The notes below the pieces were generated by a model that was given only the letters and a program-made list of their open reading frames with translations, had not been told where the DNA came from and did not search any database. Shown here one piece after another: positions 26,607-36,792 of a DNA stretch of 64,000 nt. The stretch covers positions 1-64,000 of the forward strand of contig NZ_JAIUDQ010000011.1 in NCBI RefSeq assembly GCF_020164435.1. The letters are read 5' to 3'. A program made the translations under genes and the position numbers. This DNA is from Phyllobacterium lublinensis. Its GTDB lineage: Bacteria; Pseudomonadota; Alphaproteobacteria; Rhizobiales; Rhizobiaceae. Every line of letters begins with the position of its first letter. Position 1 is the stretch's first letter.

Positions 26607-27746
26607 ATGGCCAAGACATTAGGCGTCGGCATTATCGGTGCCGGCAATATATCAACGACCTACCTGAGGCTTTCACCGCTATTCAAGGGTATTGAGGTAC
26701 GCGCTGTCGCGGACATCAACAAGGCCGCCGCGACCGCCCGCGCCTCAGAATATGGCATCGAGGCGCGCAGCATCGATGCTCTGCTTTCGAGCGACGATAT
26801 CGACCTTGTCGTGAACCTTACTGTGCCGGACGCGCATTTCGACGTGTCGAAGCAGATCCTTTCGGCGGGCAAGCACCTCTATTCGGAAAAGCCGCTGACG
26901 CTTTCGCTGAAGGATGGGCTGGAACTGCAAAAGCTTGCGGCAAAAAAAAACCTGAAGGCGGGATGCGCACCGGATACGTTCCTCGGTGGCGCCCATCAGC
27001 TTGCACGTAAGCTCGTCGATGACGGGCAAGTCGGCACCATCACATCGGGCACGGCCCATGTCATGAATCACGGCATGGAGCACTGGCACCCCAATCCGGA
27101 CTTCTTCTTCCGTCCAGGCGGCGGTCCGATCCTTGATCTCGGGCCCTACTATATTGCCAACCTGATCAATCTGATCGGTCCGGTACGTCGGGTGGCAGCG
27201 CTCACGTCAATGGCAAGCCCGACCCGGACCATATCGAGCGAGCCGCGGCGCGGTGAGACGATCAAGGTGACGACACCGACGACAATCCAGGCCCTGCTCG
27301 AGTTTGAGAGCGGAGCTTCCGTCACCCTGTCGGCCAGCTGGGATGTCTGGGCACACCACCATCCCAACATGGAACTTTACGGCACCGATGGCTCGATTTT
27401 CCTGCCTGATCCCAACTTCTTTGGTGGCGAAGTGACGCTGGCGAAACCGGGCAAGAAGGCAAAGCTGGTCAAGGCCTGGGCACATCCCTTCGGAACACCG
27501 AACCAGAAACATCCCGCTGGCATGATGGCCAATTATCGGACCGCTGGTCTGGCCGACATGGCCGTCGCGATCCTGCAGGGACGCGATATACGCTGTTCGC
27601 TGGAACGCGCATTGCATGGGGTCGATGTGATGGTCTCGATTCTCAGGTCCGGCGAGGAAAGGAAGTTCATCGACATCAAGACCAGTTGCTCCAGGCCCGA
27701 AGCGCTTGGGATCAACGAAGCACGATCGTTGTTGAAAAAGACGTAA
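26607..27746 (+). CDS. Gfo/Idh/MocA family oxidoreductase
   Basis: 379 residues. N-terminal Rossmann motif GVGIIGAGNIS, the EKPLTL lysine motif near residue 95 and a C-terminal Gfo/Idh domain. These NAD(P)-dependent enzymes oxidise sugars or inositols, often at C3 or C1. It is the last gene of the LacI operon and is followed by a strong hairpin. Combined with the isomerase it suggests oxidation-first catabolism of an imported sugar. Confidence 0.92.
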   Translation: MAKTLGVGIIGAGNISTTYLRLSPLFKGIEVRAVADINKAAATARASEYGIEARSIDALLSSDDIDLVVNLTVPDAHFDVSKQILSAGKHLYSEKPLTLSLKDGLELQKLAAKKNLKAGCAPDTFLGGAHQLARKLVDDGQVGTITSGTAHVMNHGMEHWHPNPDFFFRPGGGPILDLGPYYIANLINLIGPVRRVAALTSMASPTRTISSEPRRGETIKVTTPTTIQALLEFESGASVTLSASWDVWAHHHPNMELYGTDGSIFLPDPNFFGGEVTLAKPGKKAKLVKAWAHPFGTPNQKHPAGMMANYRTAGLADMAVAILQGRDIRCSLERALHGVDVMVSILRSGEERKFIDIKTSCSRPEALGINEARSLLKKT

Positions 27747-27770
27747 GTCTGCACCTCGAAGCGATTGCGG

Positions 27771-27809
27771 TCATGATCGGGCGGTCCTATGGTCACCGCC
27801 CGATCATGA
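27771..27809. terminator. Hairpin between the sugar operon and tex
   Basis: TCATGATCGGGCGGT (27771-27785) and its exact complement (27795-27809) form a 15-bp stem with a nine-base loop. It likely terminates the sugar operon; it ends only 15 bases before the tex start codon. Confidence 0.8.
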
Positions 27810-27824
27810 TTATGGGAATGCCTC

Positions 27825-30143
27825 GTGACTGCCAGTACTTCCAATACCGCCCGTATCGCCCGTCTCATCGCTGCCGAGATCAACGCAAGGCCCGAACAGG
27901 CCAATGCGGCAATTGAACTTTTGGACGGCGGGGCAACGGTCCCCTTTATTGCCCGCTATCGCAAGGAAGTTACCGGCGGGCTGGACGACACGCAGCTGCG
28001 TACGCTCGACGAACGCCTCATCTATTTGCGCGAACTCGACGCGCGACGCGACACCATCATCGAATCGATCCGCAATCAGGGAAAGCTTACGGACGAACTG
28101 GAGAGCAAGATTGCCGGTGCAGCGACCAAAGCGGATCTTGAAGACATCTACCTGCCCTATAAACCCAAGCGGCGGACAAAGGCGGAAATTGCACGGGAGC
28201 GTGGGCTTGGCCCACTTGCGGAAGCAATCCTGTCGGATCGGCGGACCATACCCGCGGAATTGGCGCTGAACTTCCTTTCGGATGATGTCACAGATGCAAA
28301 AGCCGCGCTTGAGGGTGCGCGCGATATTCTCGTCGAGACATTTTCGGAGAATGCCGATCTGGTTGGCCGCTTGCGCAATTACATGATGGATCGCGCGATC
28401 CTGCGCGCCAAGGTCGTTGAGGGCAAGGAAGAGGCCGGAGCAAAATTTTCGGACTATTTCAGCCATTTCGAACGCTGGGCAATTGTACCCAGCCACCGGG
28501 CGCTTGCCATGTTCCGTGGCCGCAATGAAGAAGTGCTTTCGCTGGAAATCGAAGTCGATGCAGATGACGTCGCTGCGATCAAGCCGGTCGAACGAATGAT
28601 CGCCGACACATACTCGATCCCGGCGAATGGTGGCGCAGCCGATGCATGGCTGCTCGACGTCGTGCGGTGGACATGGCGTGTCCGGCTTTCACTCAATCTA
28701 TCGATCGATCTGATGACAACGCTAAGGGAACGCGCTGAAGAGGAAGCGATTCATGTCTTTGCGCGCAATCTCAAGGATTTGCTGCTGGCAGCCCCGGCGG
28801 GATCACGTGCTACCATGGGTCTCGATCCGGGTATACGGACCGGAGTCAAGGTTGCCGTTGTCGACGGAACCGGCAAGCTGCTTGACACTGCTACCGTGTA
28901 TCCCTTCCCTCCCCGTAATGATGTCCGTGGAACGCAGGCCGAGCTTGCACGGCTGGTTGCCCGGCACAAGGTCGAGCTTATCGCCATTGGCAATGGCACC
29001 GGCAGCCGCGAGACTGAACGTCTCGTAGCAGACATGTTGTCGGATATGCCTTCGCCCAAACCGCTGAAAGTCATTGTCAGCGAGGCCGGCGCTTCGGTGT
29101 ATTCTGCATCGGCTGCTGCAGCTGCCGAGTTTCCCGGCCTTGACGTGTCCCTGCGCGGGGCGGTTTCCATTGGCCGGCGGCTCCAGGATCCGCTTGCGGA
29201 ACTCGTCAAGATCGAACCGAAATCCATTGGTGTCGGTCAGTATCAGCACGATGTCGACCAGTATCGCCTTGCACGGTCGCTCGAAGGCGTGGTCGAAGAT
29301 GCGGTGAATGCCGTTGGGGTCGATCTCAACACCGCATCGGCTTCGCTGCTTGCCCGCATCTCGGGCCTTGGTAATTCGCTCGCCGAAGCGATCATCGCGT
29401 ATCGTGACGAGGTCGGTCCGTTCAAGACACGCCGCGATCTCCTGAAGGTCGCTCGGCTTGGTCCACGTGCCTTTGAACAATGTGCGGGTTTCCTGCGCAT
29501 TCCCAACGGCACAGAACCACTTGATGCCTCGGCAGTGCACCCAGAGGCTTATGGTGTTGCCAAGAAGATCGTCAGTGCCTGCGGTCGCGACGTTCGTGCG
29601 CTCATGACCGACGGCAGTGCGTTGAAGGCGCTCGATCCCCGCGTTTTCGTCGATGAGCGCTTCGGCCTGCCAACTGTGCGCGACATCATCGCCGAACTGG
29701 AGAAACCCGGACGCGACCCTCGCCCGGAATTCAAGACGGCGTCCTTCGCAGATGGGATCGACGACATCAAGGATCTGAAGCCTGGAATGCTGCTGGAGGG
29801 CACCGTAACCAACGTCGCCGCCTTCGGAGCGTTTGTCGACATTGGCGTGCATCAGGATGGTCTCGTACACCTTTCGCAACTGGCGGATCGCTTCGTCAAG
29901 GATGCGCACGAAGTGGTCAAAGCCGGCGATGTCGTCAAGGTACGGGTTGTCGATGTGGATGTGAAGCGCAAGCGCATCGGGTTGAGCATGCGCAAGGATG
30001 GGGGAGGTTCCTCTGCGCCGGCGGCTCATGGAGCCGACAGTCCCAGACAGCGGCAGCCAGGCCCATCGTCTGCGCCGAAGTCCACTGCCGCTCCACAAGG
30101 TGCATTTGGCGCCGCATTGGCAGATGCGCTGCGCAAGAAGTGA
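27825..30143 (+). CDS. tex: Transcription accessory protein Tex
   Basis: 772 residues, normal for Tex. N-terminal helical Tex region, YqgF-like domain ([22 protein letters not shown] near 326-347), two helix-hairpin-helix motifs (near 505-560) and a C-terminal S1 RNA-binding domain ([20 protein letters not shown] near 655-674), followed by a low-complexity tail. Tex binds RNA and associates with transcribing RNA polymerase; it is broadly conserved and usually chromosomal. GTG 27825 is the in-frame start. It breaks the run of catabolic genes. Confidence 0.96.
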   Translation: MTASTSNTARIARLIAAEINARPEQANAAIELLDGGATVPFIARYRKEVTGGLDDTQLRTLDERLIYLRELDARRDTIIESIRNQGKLTDELESKIAGAATKADLEDIYLPYKPKRRTKAEIARERGLGPLAEAILSDRRTIPAELALNFLSDDVTDAKAALEGARDILVETFSENADLVGRLRNYMMDRAILRAKVVEGKEEAGAKFSDYFSHFERWAIVPSHRALAMFRGRNEEVLSLEIEVDADDVAAIKPVERMIADTYSIPANGGAADAWLLDVVRWTWRVRLSLNLSIDLMTTLRERAEEEAIHVFARNLKDLLLAAPAGSRATMGLDPGIRTGVKVAVVDGTGKLLDTATVYPFPPRNDVRGTQAELARLVARHKVELIAIGNGTGSRETERLVADMLSDMPSPKPLKVIVSEAGASVYSASAAAAAEFPGLDVSLRGAVSIGRRLQDPLAELVKIEPKSIGVGQYQHDVDQYRLARSLEGVVEDAVNAVGVDLNTASASLLARISGLGNSLAEAIIAYRDEVGPFKTRRDLLKVARLGPRAFEQCAGFLRIPNGTEPLDASAVHPEAYGVAKKIVSACGRDVRALMTDGSALKALDPRVFVDERFGLPTVRDIIAELEKPGRDPRPEFKTASFADGIDDIKDLKPGMLLEGTVTNVAAFGAFVDIGVHQDGLVHLSQLADRFVKDAHEVVKAGDVVKVRVVDVDVKRKRIGLSMRKDGGGSSAPAAHGADSPRQRQPGPSSAPKSTAAPQGAFGAALADALRKK

Positions 30144-30179
30144 TTTCCCTGACTTAGAACGCTGCATGGGAGAAGGACA

Positions 30180-31166
30180 TTGGATATCCATAGAATAGGA
30201 AAGACACCCCTGGCCGTCACAAGGATCGGGTTTGGCGGTGCCGCCATTGGCGGGCTGTACAGGGAATGTACCCATGAGGCGGCAGCGGAAACACTGCAGA
30301 CAGCCTGGGACGCCGGACTACGTTATTTCGATACCGCGCCATTTTATGGCTTTGGCCTGTCCGAACGAAGGACGGGTGACTTTCTGCGCAGCAAGCCACG
30401 CGAAACCTATGTGTTGTCGACAAAGGTCGGCCGTTTGCTGCGGCCGGTGCCAGAGGACCAAGTCCCTGACTACTCCTATGTCAATCCGTTGCCCTTCACC
30501 GTCGACTACGATTACAGCTATGATGGCATCATGCGATCATTCGAGTTCAGTCATGCCCGGCTGGGCCTGAACCGGATCGACATTCTGTATGTGCATGATA
30601 TTGGCGCTTATACGCATGGCGCAGAGAAGAACGCCGTTCATCTCGCCCAGTTGCTCGATAGCGGCATGCGCGCCCTGGAGGAGTTGAAATCATCCGGCGC
30701 CATTTCGGCTTATGGGCTAGGTGTCAATGAGGTGGAGGTCTGCCTCGACGTCATCGCCCGGTGCCCGATCGACTGCATTCTCCTTGCGGGTCGCTATTCA
30801 CTCTTGGATCGTTCCGCTGAGCGCGGCCTCCTGGACGTGTGCCGCAAGCAGCAGATCTCGCTGGTGATTGGTGGCGTGTTCAATTCGGGAATTCTGGCCA
30901 CCGGCCCTGTTGCGGGCGCGAATTTCGATTATGGGCCAGCCTCGGAGGATGTTCTCGCCCGTGTACGCGCGATGCAGCAGGTTGCCGAAGCCAATGATGT
31001 CCCGCTTGCTGCCGCAGCCATGCAGTTTCCCATGCGGGAAGCGGTGGTGGCCAACGTTCTCATAGGCACAGCCAAGCCGTCGAGCCTTACCCGCAACATG
31101 GAATTGTTGAACGTGAAGGTACCGGACGCAGTCTATGCCGCCGTGGAACCATTCACTATTCAATGA
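30180..31166 (+). CDS. Aldo/keto reductase (D-threo-aldose 1-dehydrogenase-like)
   Basis: 328 residues, an (alpha/beta)8 NAD(P)H-dependent oxidoreductase. Catalytic tetrad positions are visible in FDTAPFYGFGLSERR (Asp, Tyr), STKVGR (Lys) and YVHDIG (His). The subfamily includes L-fucose/D-threo-aldose dehydrogenase and pyridoxal 4-dehydrogenase. TTG 30180 is the start, with GGGAG eight bases upstream. It is convergent with the ugp-cluster isomerase. Confidence 0.9.
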   Translation: MDIHRIGKTPLAVTRIGFGGAAIGGLYRECTHEAAAETLQTAWDAGLRYFDTAPFYGFGLSERRTGDFLRSKPRETYVLSTKVGRLLRPVPEDQVPDYSYVNPLPFTVDYDYSYDGIMRSFEFSHARLGLNRIDILYVHDIGAYTHGAEKNAVHLAQLLDSGMRALEELKSSGAISAYGLGVNEVEVCLDVIARCPIDCILLAGRYSLLDRSAERGLLDVCRKQQISLVIGGVFNSGILATGPVAGANFDYGPASEDVLARVRAMQQVAEANDVPLAAAAMQFPMREAVVANVLIGTAKPSSLTRNMELLNVKVPDAVYAAVEPFTIQ

Positions 31167-31173
31167 GCAAGCC

Positions 31174-31199
31174 GGCGTGACCGCATCGGCGGCCACGCC
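31174..31199. terminator. Bidirectional hairpin terminator
   Basis: GGCGTG (31174-31179) pairs with CACGCC (31194-31199); inside, CCGC-ATCG-GCGG continues the stem after one mismatch. It lies between two convergent genes. Confidence 0.65.
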
Positions 31200-31207
31200 T
31201 GACCACT

Positions 31208-32128
31208 TCAAGCCGCGAGCCGGCGGCTGTTAACCAGGTCGACAAGCTTCTGGGCGCGAGCAAGGCTGTCTGCCTGCTCCGTTGCAAACCTTTCTCCGGT
31301 AATTTCCATGATCAGCATCGTGTCGGGCAGGAAAGTGAGTTCCGCGAAAATCTCCTCCCACGGAATATCGCCCCAGCCGATTGGAAGGTGCAGGTCACCA
31401 ATGCCGAGCGCTGTCGCCTCGGCCGGATGATAGAACTTCGTCATGCTGTAGGGGCGGCCGAAACTGTCATGCACATGCAAATGACCGGTCACCGGCGCCA
31501 TGGCACGAACTTGCTCACGCCAATCAAGACCAAGGCGCGTGCACTCGATATAGGCATGGCTGAAATCGATCAGGCCGCAAAGATTCGGGCTGTTGACAGC
31601 CTGGACAGTCTCTCCGATTTTTGCGGGAGTCTGGCGATATTCCGCATCGCTGAGCGCAAAGATGTTTTCAAGCGCGATGCGTACCCCATACCCCCTGGCA
31701 ACTTCGGCCATCTCCGCCAGCGTGTCACGTTCCATCTGATCAAGTTCGCCAATACGCGTCAGCGACGGCATTTTCGCCTGGCCACAGTGGTGCACGAGAA
31801 CCCCTGCCTCGGCACGATTGCACAGTTCAAGCATGGCGCGAACGACCGATTTCTGAAGTTCCAGATGCTCGCGATCCATGAAGTTGGAAACGATCTGCCC
31901 GTGCACGCTATATCTGAGGTCGAACTGGCGGGTGATCCCGACCAGTCGTTCTGCGCGACCGGAAATTATACGGCCGCCCGCGATCAGCTCTTCGCCGTAA
32001 AGAGAGAGTTCGGCCGCAGTTGCTCCAAGATCGCTAATAGTGCGCAACGACTGTTCAAGCGTGCTGAAATTGCCTTCGCCGGTATAGGTACAGAAACCGA
32101 CGCTGGAGATAGTGGGAACTGCATTCAT
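31208..32128 (-). CDS. Sugar phosphate isomerase/epimerase, TIM barrel
   Basis: 306 residues from ATG 32128, with AAGGA seven bases upstream. Xylose-isomerase-like TIM barrel with ALENIFA, LCGLIDFSH and HLHVHDSFG metal-site segments. It is the last gene of the ugpBAEC operon, where the phosphodiesterase ugpQ stands in enteric bacteria. It may process a polyol or sugar phosphate delivered by the importer. Confidence 0.87.
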   Translation of the reverse strand: MNAVPTISSVGFCTYTGEGNFSTLEQSLRTISDLGATAAELSLYGEELIAGGRIISGRAERLVGITRQFDLRYSVHGQIVSNFMDREHLELQKSVVRAMLELCNRAEAGVLVHHCGQAKMPSLTRIGELDQMERDTLAEMAEVARGYGVRIALENIFALSDAEYRQTPAKIGETVQAVNSPNLCGLIDFSHAYIECTRLGLDWREQVRAMAPVTGHLHVHDSFGRPYSMTKFYHPAEATALGIGDLHLPIGWGDIPWEEIFAELTFLPDTMLIMEITGERFATEQADSLARAQKLVDLVNSRRLAA

Positions 32129-32144
32129 GATCAATCCTTTCAGG

Positions 32145-33263
32145 CTACGCCGCCACTGTGGTTTTCATTGTACGCTTTAACGAGGGCACGTCATCAAGGC
32201 GCAGGCCCGTCTCCAGCGAGAAGAGATGAATATGCTGGGCAGGAAGTTGCAAGCCGACCGTTGATCCCGCTTCCCAGAGTTGCCCCTCATCCATGGCGAC
32301 CGCAAAGTCCTGGCCATCAATCTCCACATGAACGATGCGCCCGGCACCAAGTTCTTCGACAAAATCGACCACCGCGGGAATACTGTTTGCGGTCCCCGCA
32401 GTAATCAAGCGGCAGTGTTCCGGACGGATACCAATGGCAACCGCATTGCCGGCATTGGCAGAGCCTAACGCAGCATCAATTGCAACACGAATACCGTCAA
32501 GCAGCACGAAATTTCCGTCTGCCGCCACTGTACTTTCAAAGAAGTTCATGGCTGGCGAACCTATGAACGAGCCGACGAAGCGGGTTCGTGGCCGGTGATA
32601 GATCTCCAGAGGCGTACCAACCTGCTCGACATGTCCCTTGTTCATGACAATCAGCCTGTCCGCCAGCGTCATCGCCTCAACCTGGTCATGAGTCACGAAG
32701 ACCGAGGTGGCCGACAGGCGCTTGTGCAGGCGCCGGATTTCGACGCGCATCTGTACACGCAACTTGGCATCAAGGTTGGATAGCGGCTCGTCAAACAGGA
32801 ATACCTTGGGCTCGCGAATGATGGCACGGCCCATGGCGACGCGTTGGCGCTGACCACCGGACAATTGCGCCGGCTTGCGATCGAGAAAGTCCTCGAGCCC
32901 AACAATACGCGCCGTCTCAGCAATGCGGCGCTGGCGCTCCGCACGCGGAACACCTGCAACCTTCAGCGCATATCCGATATTCGCTGCAACGTTCATATGC
33001 GGATAGAGAGCATAGTTCTGGAAAACCATGGAACAACCGCGATCCCGTGGCTCAAGATCATTGACGACCCGGCCGTCAATCGAAATCTCACCGGCGGAAA
33101 TTTCTTCAAGACCGGCAATCATTCGCAAAAGTGTCGACTTGCCGCAGCCGGATGGCCCGAGGATGACGACGAATTCACCAGATTTGAAGTCGAGATCGAC
33201 GCCGTGCAGGATTTGTGTGCGGCCGTACGATTTGCGGACGTCCCTGATATTGATTTCGGCCAT
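32145..33263 (-). CDS. ugpC: ABC transporter ATP-binding protein UgpC
   Basis: 372 residues. Walker [10 protein letters not shown] (36-44), LSGGQRQR, Walker B VFLFDEP, VTHD and a TOBE domain. Position after UgpA/UgpE-like permeases identifies it as the Ugp ATPase. Its stop lies 17 bases before the isomerase start. Confidence 0.92.
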   Translation of the reverse strand: MAEINIRDVRKSYGRTQILHGVDLDFKSGEFVVILGPSGCGKSTLLRMIAGLEEISAGEISIDGRVVNDLEPRDRGCSMVFQNYALYPHMNVAANIGYALKVAGVPRAERQRRIAETARIVGLEDFLDRKPAQLSGGQRQRVAMGRAIIREPKVFLFDEPLSNLDAKLRVQMRVEIRRLHKRLSATSVFVTHDQVEAMTLADRLIVMNKGHVEQVGTPLEIYHRPRTRFVGSFIGSPAMNFFESTVAADGNFVLLDGIRVAIDAALGSANAGNAVAIGIRPEHCRLITAGTANSIPAVVDFVEELGAGRIVHVEIDGQDFAVAMDEGQLWEAGSTVGLQLPAQHIHLFSLETGLRLDDVPSLKRTMKTTVAA

Positions 33264-33275
33264 GGTTTGTTTCCC

Positions 33276-34163
33276 TTACTTCTCGGTCGATACAAGACCG
33301 CGTACGAACCAGCGCTGCAGGACAGCGACGACGGTCAACGGTGGCAACATGATTATGAGTGCACCTGCCATGGAGATATTCCATTCGGGCAAGCTGTTAA
33401 CGGAGGGGATGAGCGAGCGCATGGCGACCATTGCGGTCTGGTAGTCAGCTTCGGTGGTCATCAGTTTTGGCCACAGATACTGGTTCCACGCATAGACGAA
33501 CATGATCGTTGCCAATGCCAGCATATTGGTGCGTGACAACGGCAGCAGGATATCGATGAAGAAACGCAAAGGGCGCGCGCCGTCCATCTTTGCTGCCTCT
33601 GCCAGCTCATCCGGGAGCGTCATGTAGAACTGCCTGTATAGGAACGTACCGGTTGCCGTCGCAATCAAGGGAAGGACAAGGCCCGAGTATGAATTCAGCA
33701 GGTTCCACTGGAGTGACAATTCAACCCCCGTCAGGGTCTGGATGAGCCAGCGTACGGGTTCGAAAACATCGGCAGCAATATTGTAGGTCGGGATTACGCG
33801 TACCTCGAGCGGCAGCATCAAGGTGAGAAACACCATCCAGAAGAAGAAGTGGCGAAGCGGACTGCGGAAATAGACGATGGCAAAGGCGCTGAGCGCCGCT
33901 ACAATGATCTTGCCCGTCATGACCAGCAACGACGTCACGAGGCTATTGAACAAGGCCGGACCCAGATTTGCCCGGTGCCACGCCTCTTGCACATTATGCA
34001 GAAAATCCGTCCCCGGCATGAAATTGAACGGAACGGTGTTGACCTCTGCCAACGACTGCGTCGACGCTGCGAATATCATCCAGAAAGGTCCGAGGATGAG
34101 CAGCAGACCGAGGAACATGATGAAATAGGTCACGGCGTTGAGAATGGGCGTGCGTTCGATCAT
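33276..34163 (-). CDS. ugpE: Glycerol-3-phosphate-type ABC permease UgpE
   Basis: 295 residues from ATG 34163, with AGGAA six bases upstream. From memory of enteric UgpE, the start (MIERTPIL), the FRSPLRHFFFWMVFLTLMLP stretch and the end (QRWFVRGLVSTEK) match closely. Six membrane segments and the coupling loop DELAEAAKMDGARPLRF. Partner of UgpA. Confidence 0.92.
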   Translation of the reverse strand: MIERTPILNAVTYFIMFLGLLLILGPFWMIFAASTQSLAEVNTVPFNFMPGTDFLHNVQEAWHRANLGPALFNSLVTSLLVMTGKIIVAALSAFAIVYFRSPLRHFFFWMVFLTLMLPLEVRVIPTYNIAADVFEPVRWLIQTLTGVELSLQWNLLNSYSGLVLPLIATATGTFLYRQFYMTLPDELAEAAKMDGARPLRFFIDILLPLSRTNMLALATIMFVYAWNQYLWPKLMTTEADYQTAMVAMRSLIPSVNSLPEWNISMAGALIIMLPPLTVVAVLQRWFVRGLVSTEK

Positions 34164-34172
34164 CACCGGTTC

Positions 34173-35069
34173 CTATTTGTAGTGCACGCGCCGCTCGACA
34201 TAGCGGAACTGGATGAAGGTAAAGAGCATGATGAGGGCGATCAGGACGAGACTTTGCGCGGCAGCACCGGAATAGTTCAAACCACGGAAGGCCTCGCTGA
34301 CGATGCGGTAAACCATGACGTCAGTTGATTTGTTCGGGCCGCCCTCGGTCGTCAGGTCAACGATGCCATAGGTGTCCGGGCCGACGAAGCTCTCGGTCAA
34401 ATTGAGAACCAGCAGGAAGAACAGAGTTGGCGCGAGCAACGGGATCTGCAGATCGAAAGCCCTGCGTACGGGGCCAGATCCATCCATTGCCGACGCTTCG
34501 ATGAGGCTGCGCGGTATCGACTGGAGACCGGCAGTCATGAAGATGAAATTGTAGCCGATCCATTTCCAGGCAAAGCAGACAATGACCAGGATCATGGCGT
34601 GGCTTCCGAATTTCGCCGGATTCCAAAGGTCCGGCGACCAGGTGTTGACTACCGCGATCAGCCCGCTCTCAGGCGCAAAGATAAAGCGAAAGGCAAGGCC
34701 AACAGCCGGAGCGGCGATGGCATAGGGCCAGATGTAGAAGAAGCGGAACAGGCCTGATCCCTTCAACTGGCGATCGACGCAAATCGCAAGCACGAAGGCG
34801 ATGAACATCGAGAGCGCGGTGGCGCTGAAGGCGAAGAACAGGCTGAGCGAAACCGATCGCCAATATTCGGTGTCGGCAAAGACGTCCCTGAAATTGTCCC
34901 AACCGACAAACAGCCGCTCGCCCACGCCACCGAATGCCGGCTCCAGCGAAAAGGCCCAAGTCAAAACTGACGTTGCCGGCCAGTAGAAGAAGAAGAAAAT
35001 CAGCAGCAGTTGCGGCAGCGCGAACGCCATCGGCAACCACCAGCTTTTGAAAACAGCACGCTTGTTCAT
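34173..35069 (-). CDS. ugpA: Glycerol-3-phosphate-type ABC permease UgpA
   Basis: 298 residues from ATG 35069, chosen because MNKRAVFKSWWLP aligns with the UgpA family N-terminus; a GTG at 35126 is in frame but would lie in the hairpin region. AGLQSIPRSLIEASAMDGSG and the ending FIQFRYVERRVHYK are characteristic of UgpA. Inner membrane, six or more segments. Confidence 0.92.
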   Translation of the reverse strand: MNKRAVFKSWWLPMAFALPQLLLIFFFFYWPATSVLTWAFSLEPAFGGVGERLFVGWDNFRDVFADTEYWRSVSLSLFFAFSATALSMFIAFVLAICVDRQLKGSGLFRFFYIWPYAIAAPAVGLAFRFIFAPESGLIAVVNTWSPDLWNPAKFGSHAMILVIVCFAWKWIGYNFIFMTAGLQSIPRSLIEASAMDGSGPVRRAFDLQIPLLAPTLFFLLVLNLTESFVGPDTYGIVDLTTEGGPNKSTDVMVYRIVSEAFRGLNYSGAAAQSLVLIALIMLFTFIQFRYVERRVHYK

Positions 35070-35113
35070 GAGATCGACCGGCCCAGCATTTCTATCGTAG
35101 ACGAGAAAATACG

Positions 35114-35145
35114 ATGGCCCGGACACATCAGAAGCTCCGGGCCAT
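35114..35145 (-). promoter_or_regulatory. Intercistronic hairpin between ugpB and ugpA
   Basis: ATGGCCCGG (35114-35122) and its exact complement (35137-35145) form a 9-bp stem with a 14-base loop, 13 bases after the ugpB stop codon. Same position in the operon as in the other ABC loci here. Confidence 0.7.
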
Positions 35146-35158
35146 TGTAACGGCAGGA

Positions 35159-36502
35159 CTAATTCAATGCACGGCCGGCATAGGTCTTTTCGAAGCGGCG
35201 AAGGATCGCGTTGCCGCGTTCGACAGCCTGATCAAGGCCGGCCTGCACGGTCAGCTTGCCGAAGAATATGCCTTCCATCGCATCGGAGATTTCCTTGCGT
35301 ATCTGCGGGAAACCGCCAAGGCGAATGCCGCGCGTATTGGCCGAAGTCGGCGTGAATGTAAGACTTTCAATGGCCTTGTCGCGCCCCTTGTACGCGGGCT
35401 TATCATAGAAGCCGTTGGCCTTCATGGCGTCAAAGCCACTCTTTGTGACCGGAATGTAGCCTGTTACAGTCGACCACCACTCAACCATATCCGGCTGGGC
35501 AATGAAGTTGAGGAAGGCGGCGGCCCCTTTATATTCTGCCTCAGGGCGATTGTTCAGGACCCACAGCGACGCGCCGCCGACCAGTGAGTTCTGGCGTTCG
35601 GTGCCTTTCCATATCGGAAGCATGGTGACATCCCACTTGGTGCCGGGCTTGATGGTCTTGCCGATCGTACCGTGGTCAGCAACCGACGACTGGATCATCT
35701 GGCAGGTCTCGGATGTGAATGCCGGCACAACATCCATGCCGAGCTGCTTCGTCTTTACGACGAACAGGCCCTCATCGGTCATCTTTTTGAAGAAGGTCAG
35801 ATGATCGACGAGTTTGGTCTTGTTGATCACGAGTTCTGTATCGAGACCGTCATAGCCATTGTTCTTGGTCGCGATAGGCTGATTGTGGATTGCGGAGAAC
35901 TGTTCCACCGTGGCCCATGTGTCGAAGCTGAAGCCGAGCGGGCAGGAATAGCCGGCTGCCTTCAATTTACGCGCAGCAGCCTCCACGTCTTCCCATGTTT
36001 GCGGTGCTGCTTCGATTCCTGCTTTGGTGAACGCATCGACATTGTAATAGAACATGGCCGTCGATGAATTGAACGGAAATGAGTAAAGCTCACCCTTGGA
36101 TGTCGCATAATAATTGGCGATTCCGCCGAAATAATTGGTCCAATCGATCTTGTAGCCGTTATCTTCCATGAGCTTCTTCGCCGGAACGAAAGCGCCAGAC
36201 AACATCAGGTCAAGCGTGCCGCCATCAAATACCTGCACGACGGCCGGGTGCTTCTTGGCGCGGTATGCCGCGATCGCATTTTGCACGGTCTCTGGGTAGC
36301 CGTTCTGACTCGTGCAGGCGATTTCGTAGTCGGCCTGGGAGTCGTTGAATTTCTTGCAAGCGTCCTGCACGCGCTCGCCAAGGTCACCACTCAACCCATA
36401 CCAGAACTCGAATTTCAACTTTTCCGCCAGAGCAGGTGTCATGCCGAGACCTACGCTTACGGCAGCGGCAGCCAAGCAAAATTTGATGGCACGTATTTTC
36501 AT
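35159..36502 (-). CDS. ugpB: Glycerol-3-phosphate-type binding protein UgpB
   Basis: 447 residues from ATG 36502, with GGGGA six bases upstream. Signal peptide MKIRAIKFCLAAAAVSVGLG, cleavage near ALA-EKL. EFWYGLSGDLGERV, VVQVFDGGT and SFPFNSSTAMFYYN match UgpB. Periplasmic receptor for sn-glycerol-3-phosphate or a glycerophosphodiester. First gene of ugpBAEC. The 290-base gap upstream, shared with the divergent GST gene, contains the promoters; I see no clear PhoB box. Confidence 0.9.
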   Translation of the reverse strand: MKIRAIKFCLAAAAVSVGLGMTPALAEKLKFEFWYGLSGDLGERVQDACKKFNDSQADYEIACTSQNGYPETVQNAIAAYRAKKHPAVVQVFDGGTLDLMLSGAFVPAKKLMEDNGYKIDWTNYFGGIANYYATSKGELYSFPFNSSTAMFYYNVDAFTKAGIEAAPQTWEDVEAAARKLKAAGYSCPLGFSFDTWATVEQFSAIHNQPIATKNNGYDGLDTELVINKTKLVDHLTFFKKMTDEGLFVVKTKQLGMDVVPAFTSETCQMIQSSVADHGTIGKTIKPGTKWDVTMLPIWKGTERQNSLVGGASLWVLNNRPEAEYKGAAAFLNFIAQPDMVEWWSTVTGYIPVTKSGFDAMKANGFYDKPAYKGRDKAIESLTFTPTSANTRGIRLGGFPQIRKEISDAMEGIFFGKLTVQAGLDQAVERGNAILRRFEKTYAGRALN

Positions 36503-36792
36503 CTGAAGTCCCCGATCCAATGAGTGACAATGATTTTCAGAACGGTTCCGGGAAACCCCGTCCGCCTCGATCGGGACCATGTCTAGGACTGCTATGTGAA
36601 ATTTTGATCGATCTGATGCGAAACTATTGTGACAATGCACAGCTGCTTAAAATGCCTGGTGAGCCGGCTCTGACGGACCTGAGGCATTTCAGACCGGTGC
36701 TTGAAACGGGACGGATTCCCGGTAACAAGGGCAATTGATGCCTGGACCTGTGCTTCGCTGCGGGCACCGCCAAACCAGCAAAGGAGACTTTC

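Noticed and set aside
36520..36738. 72-codon plus-strand open frame in the ugpB/GST gap
   Set aside because: No recognisable domain, atypical composition and it covers the expected promoter area.
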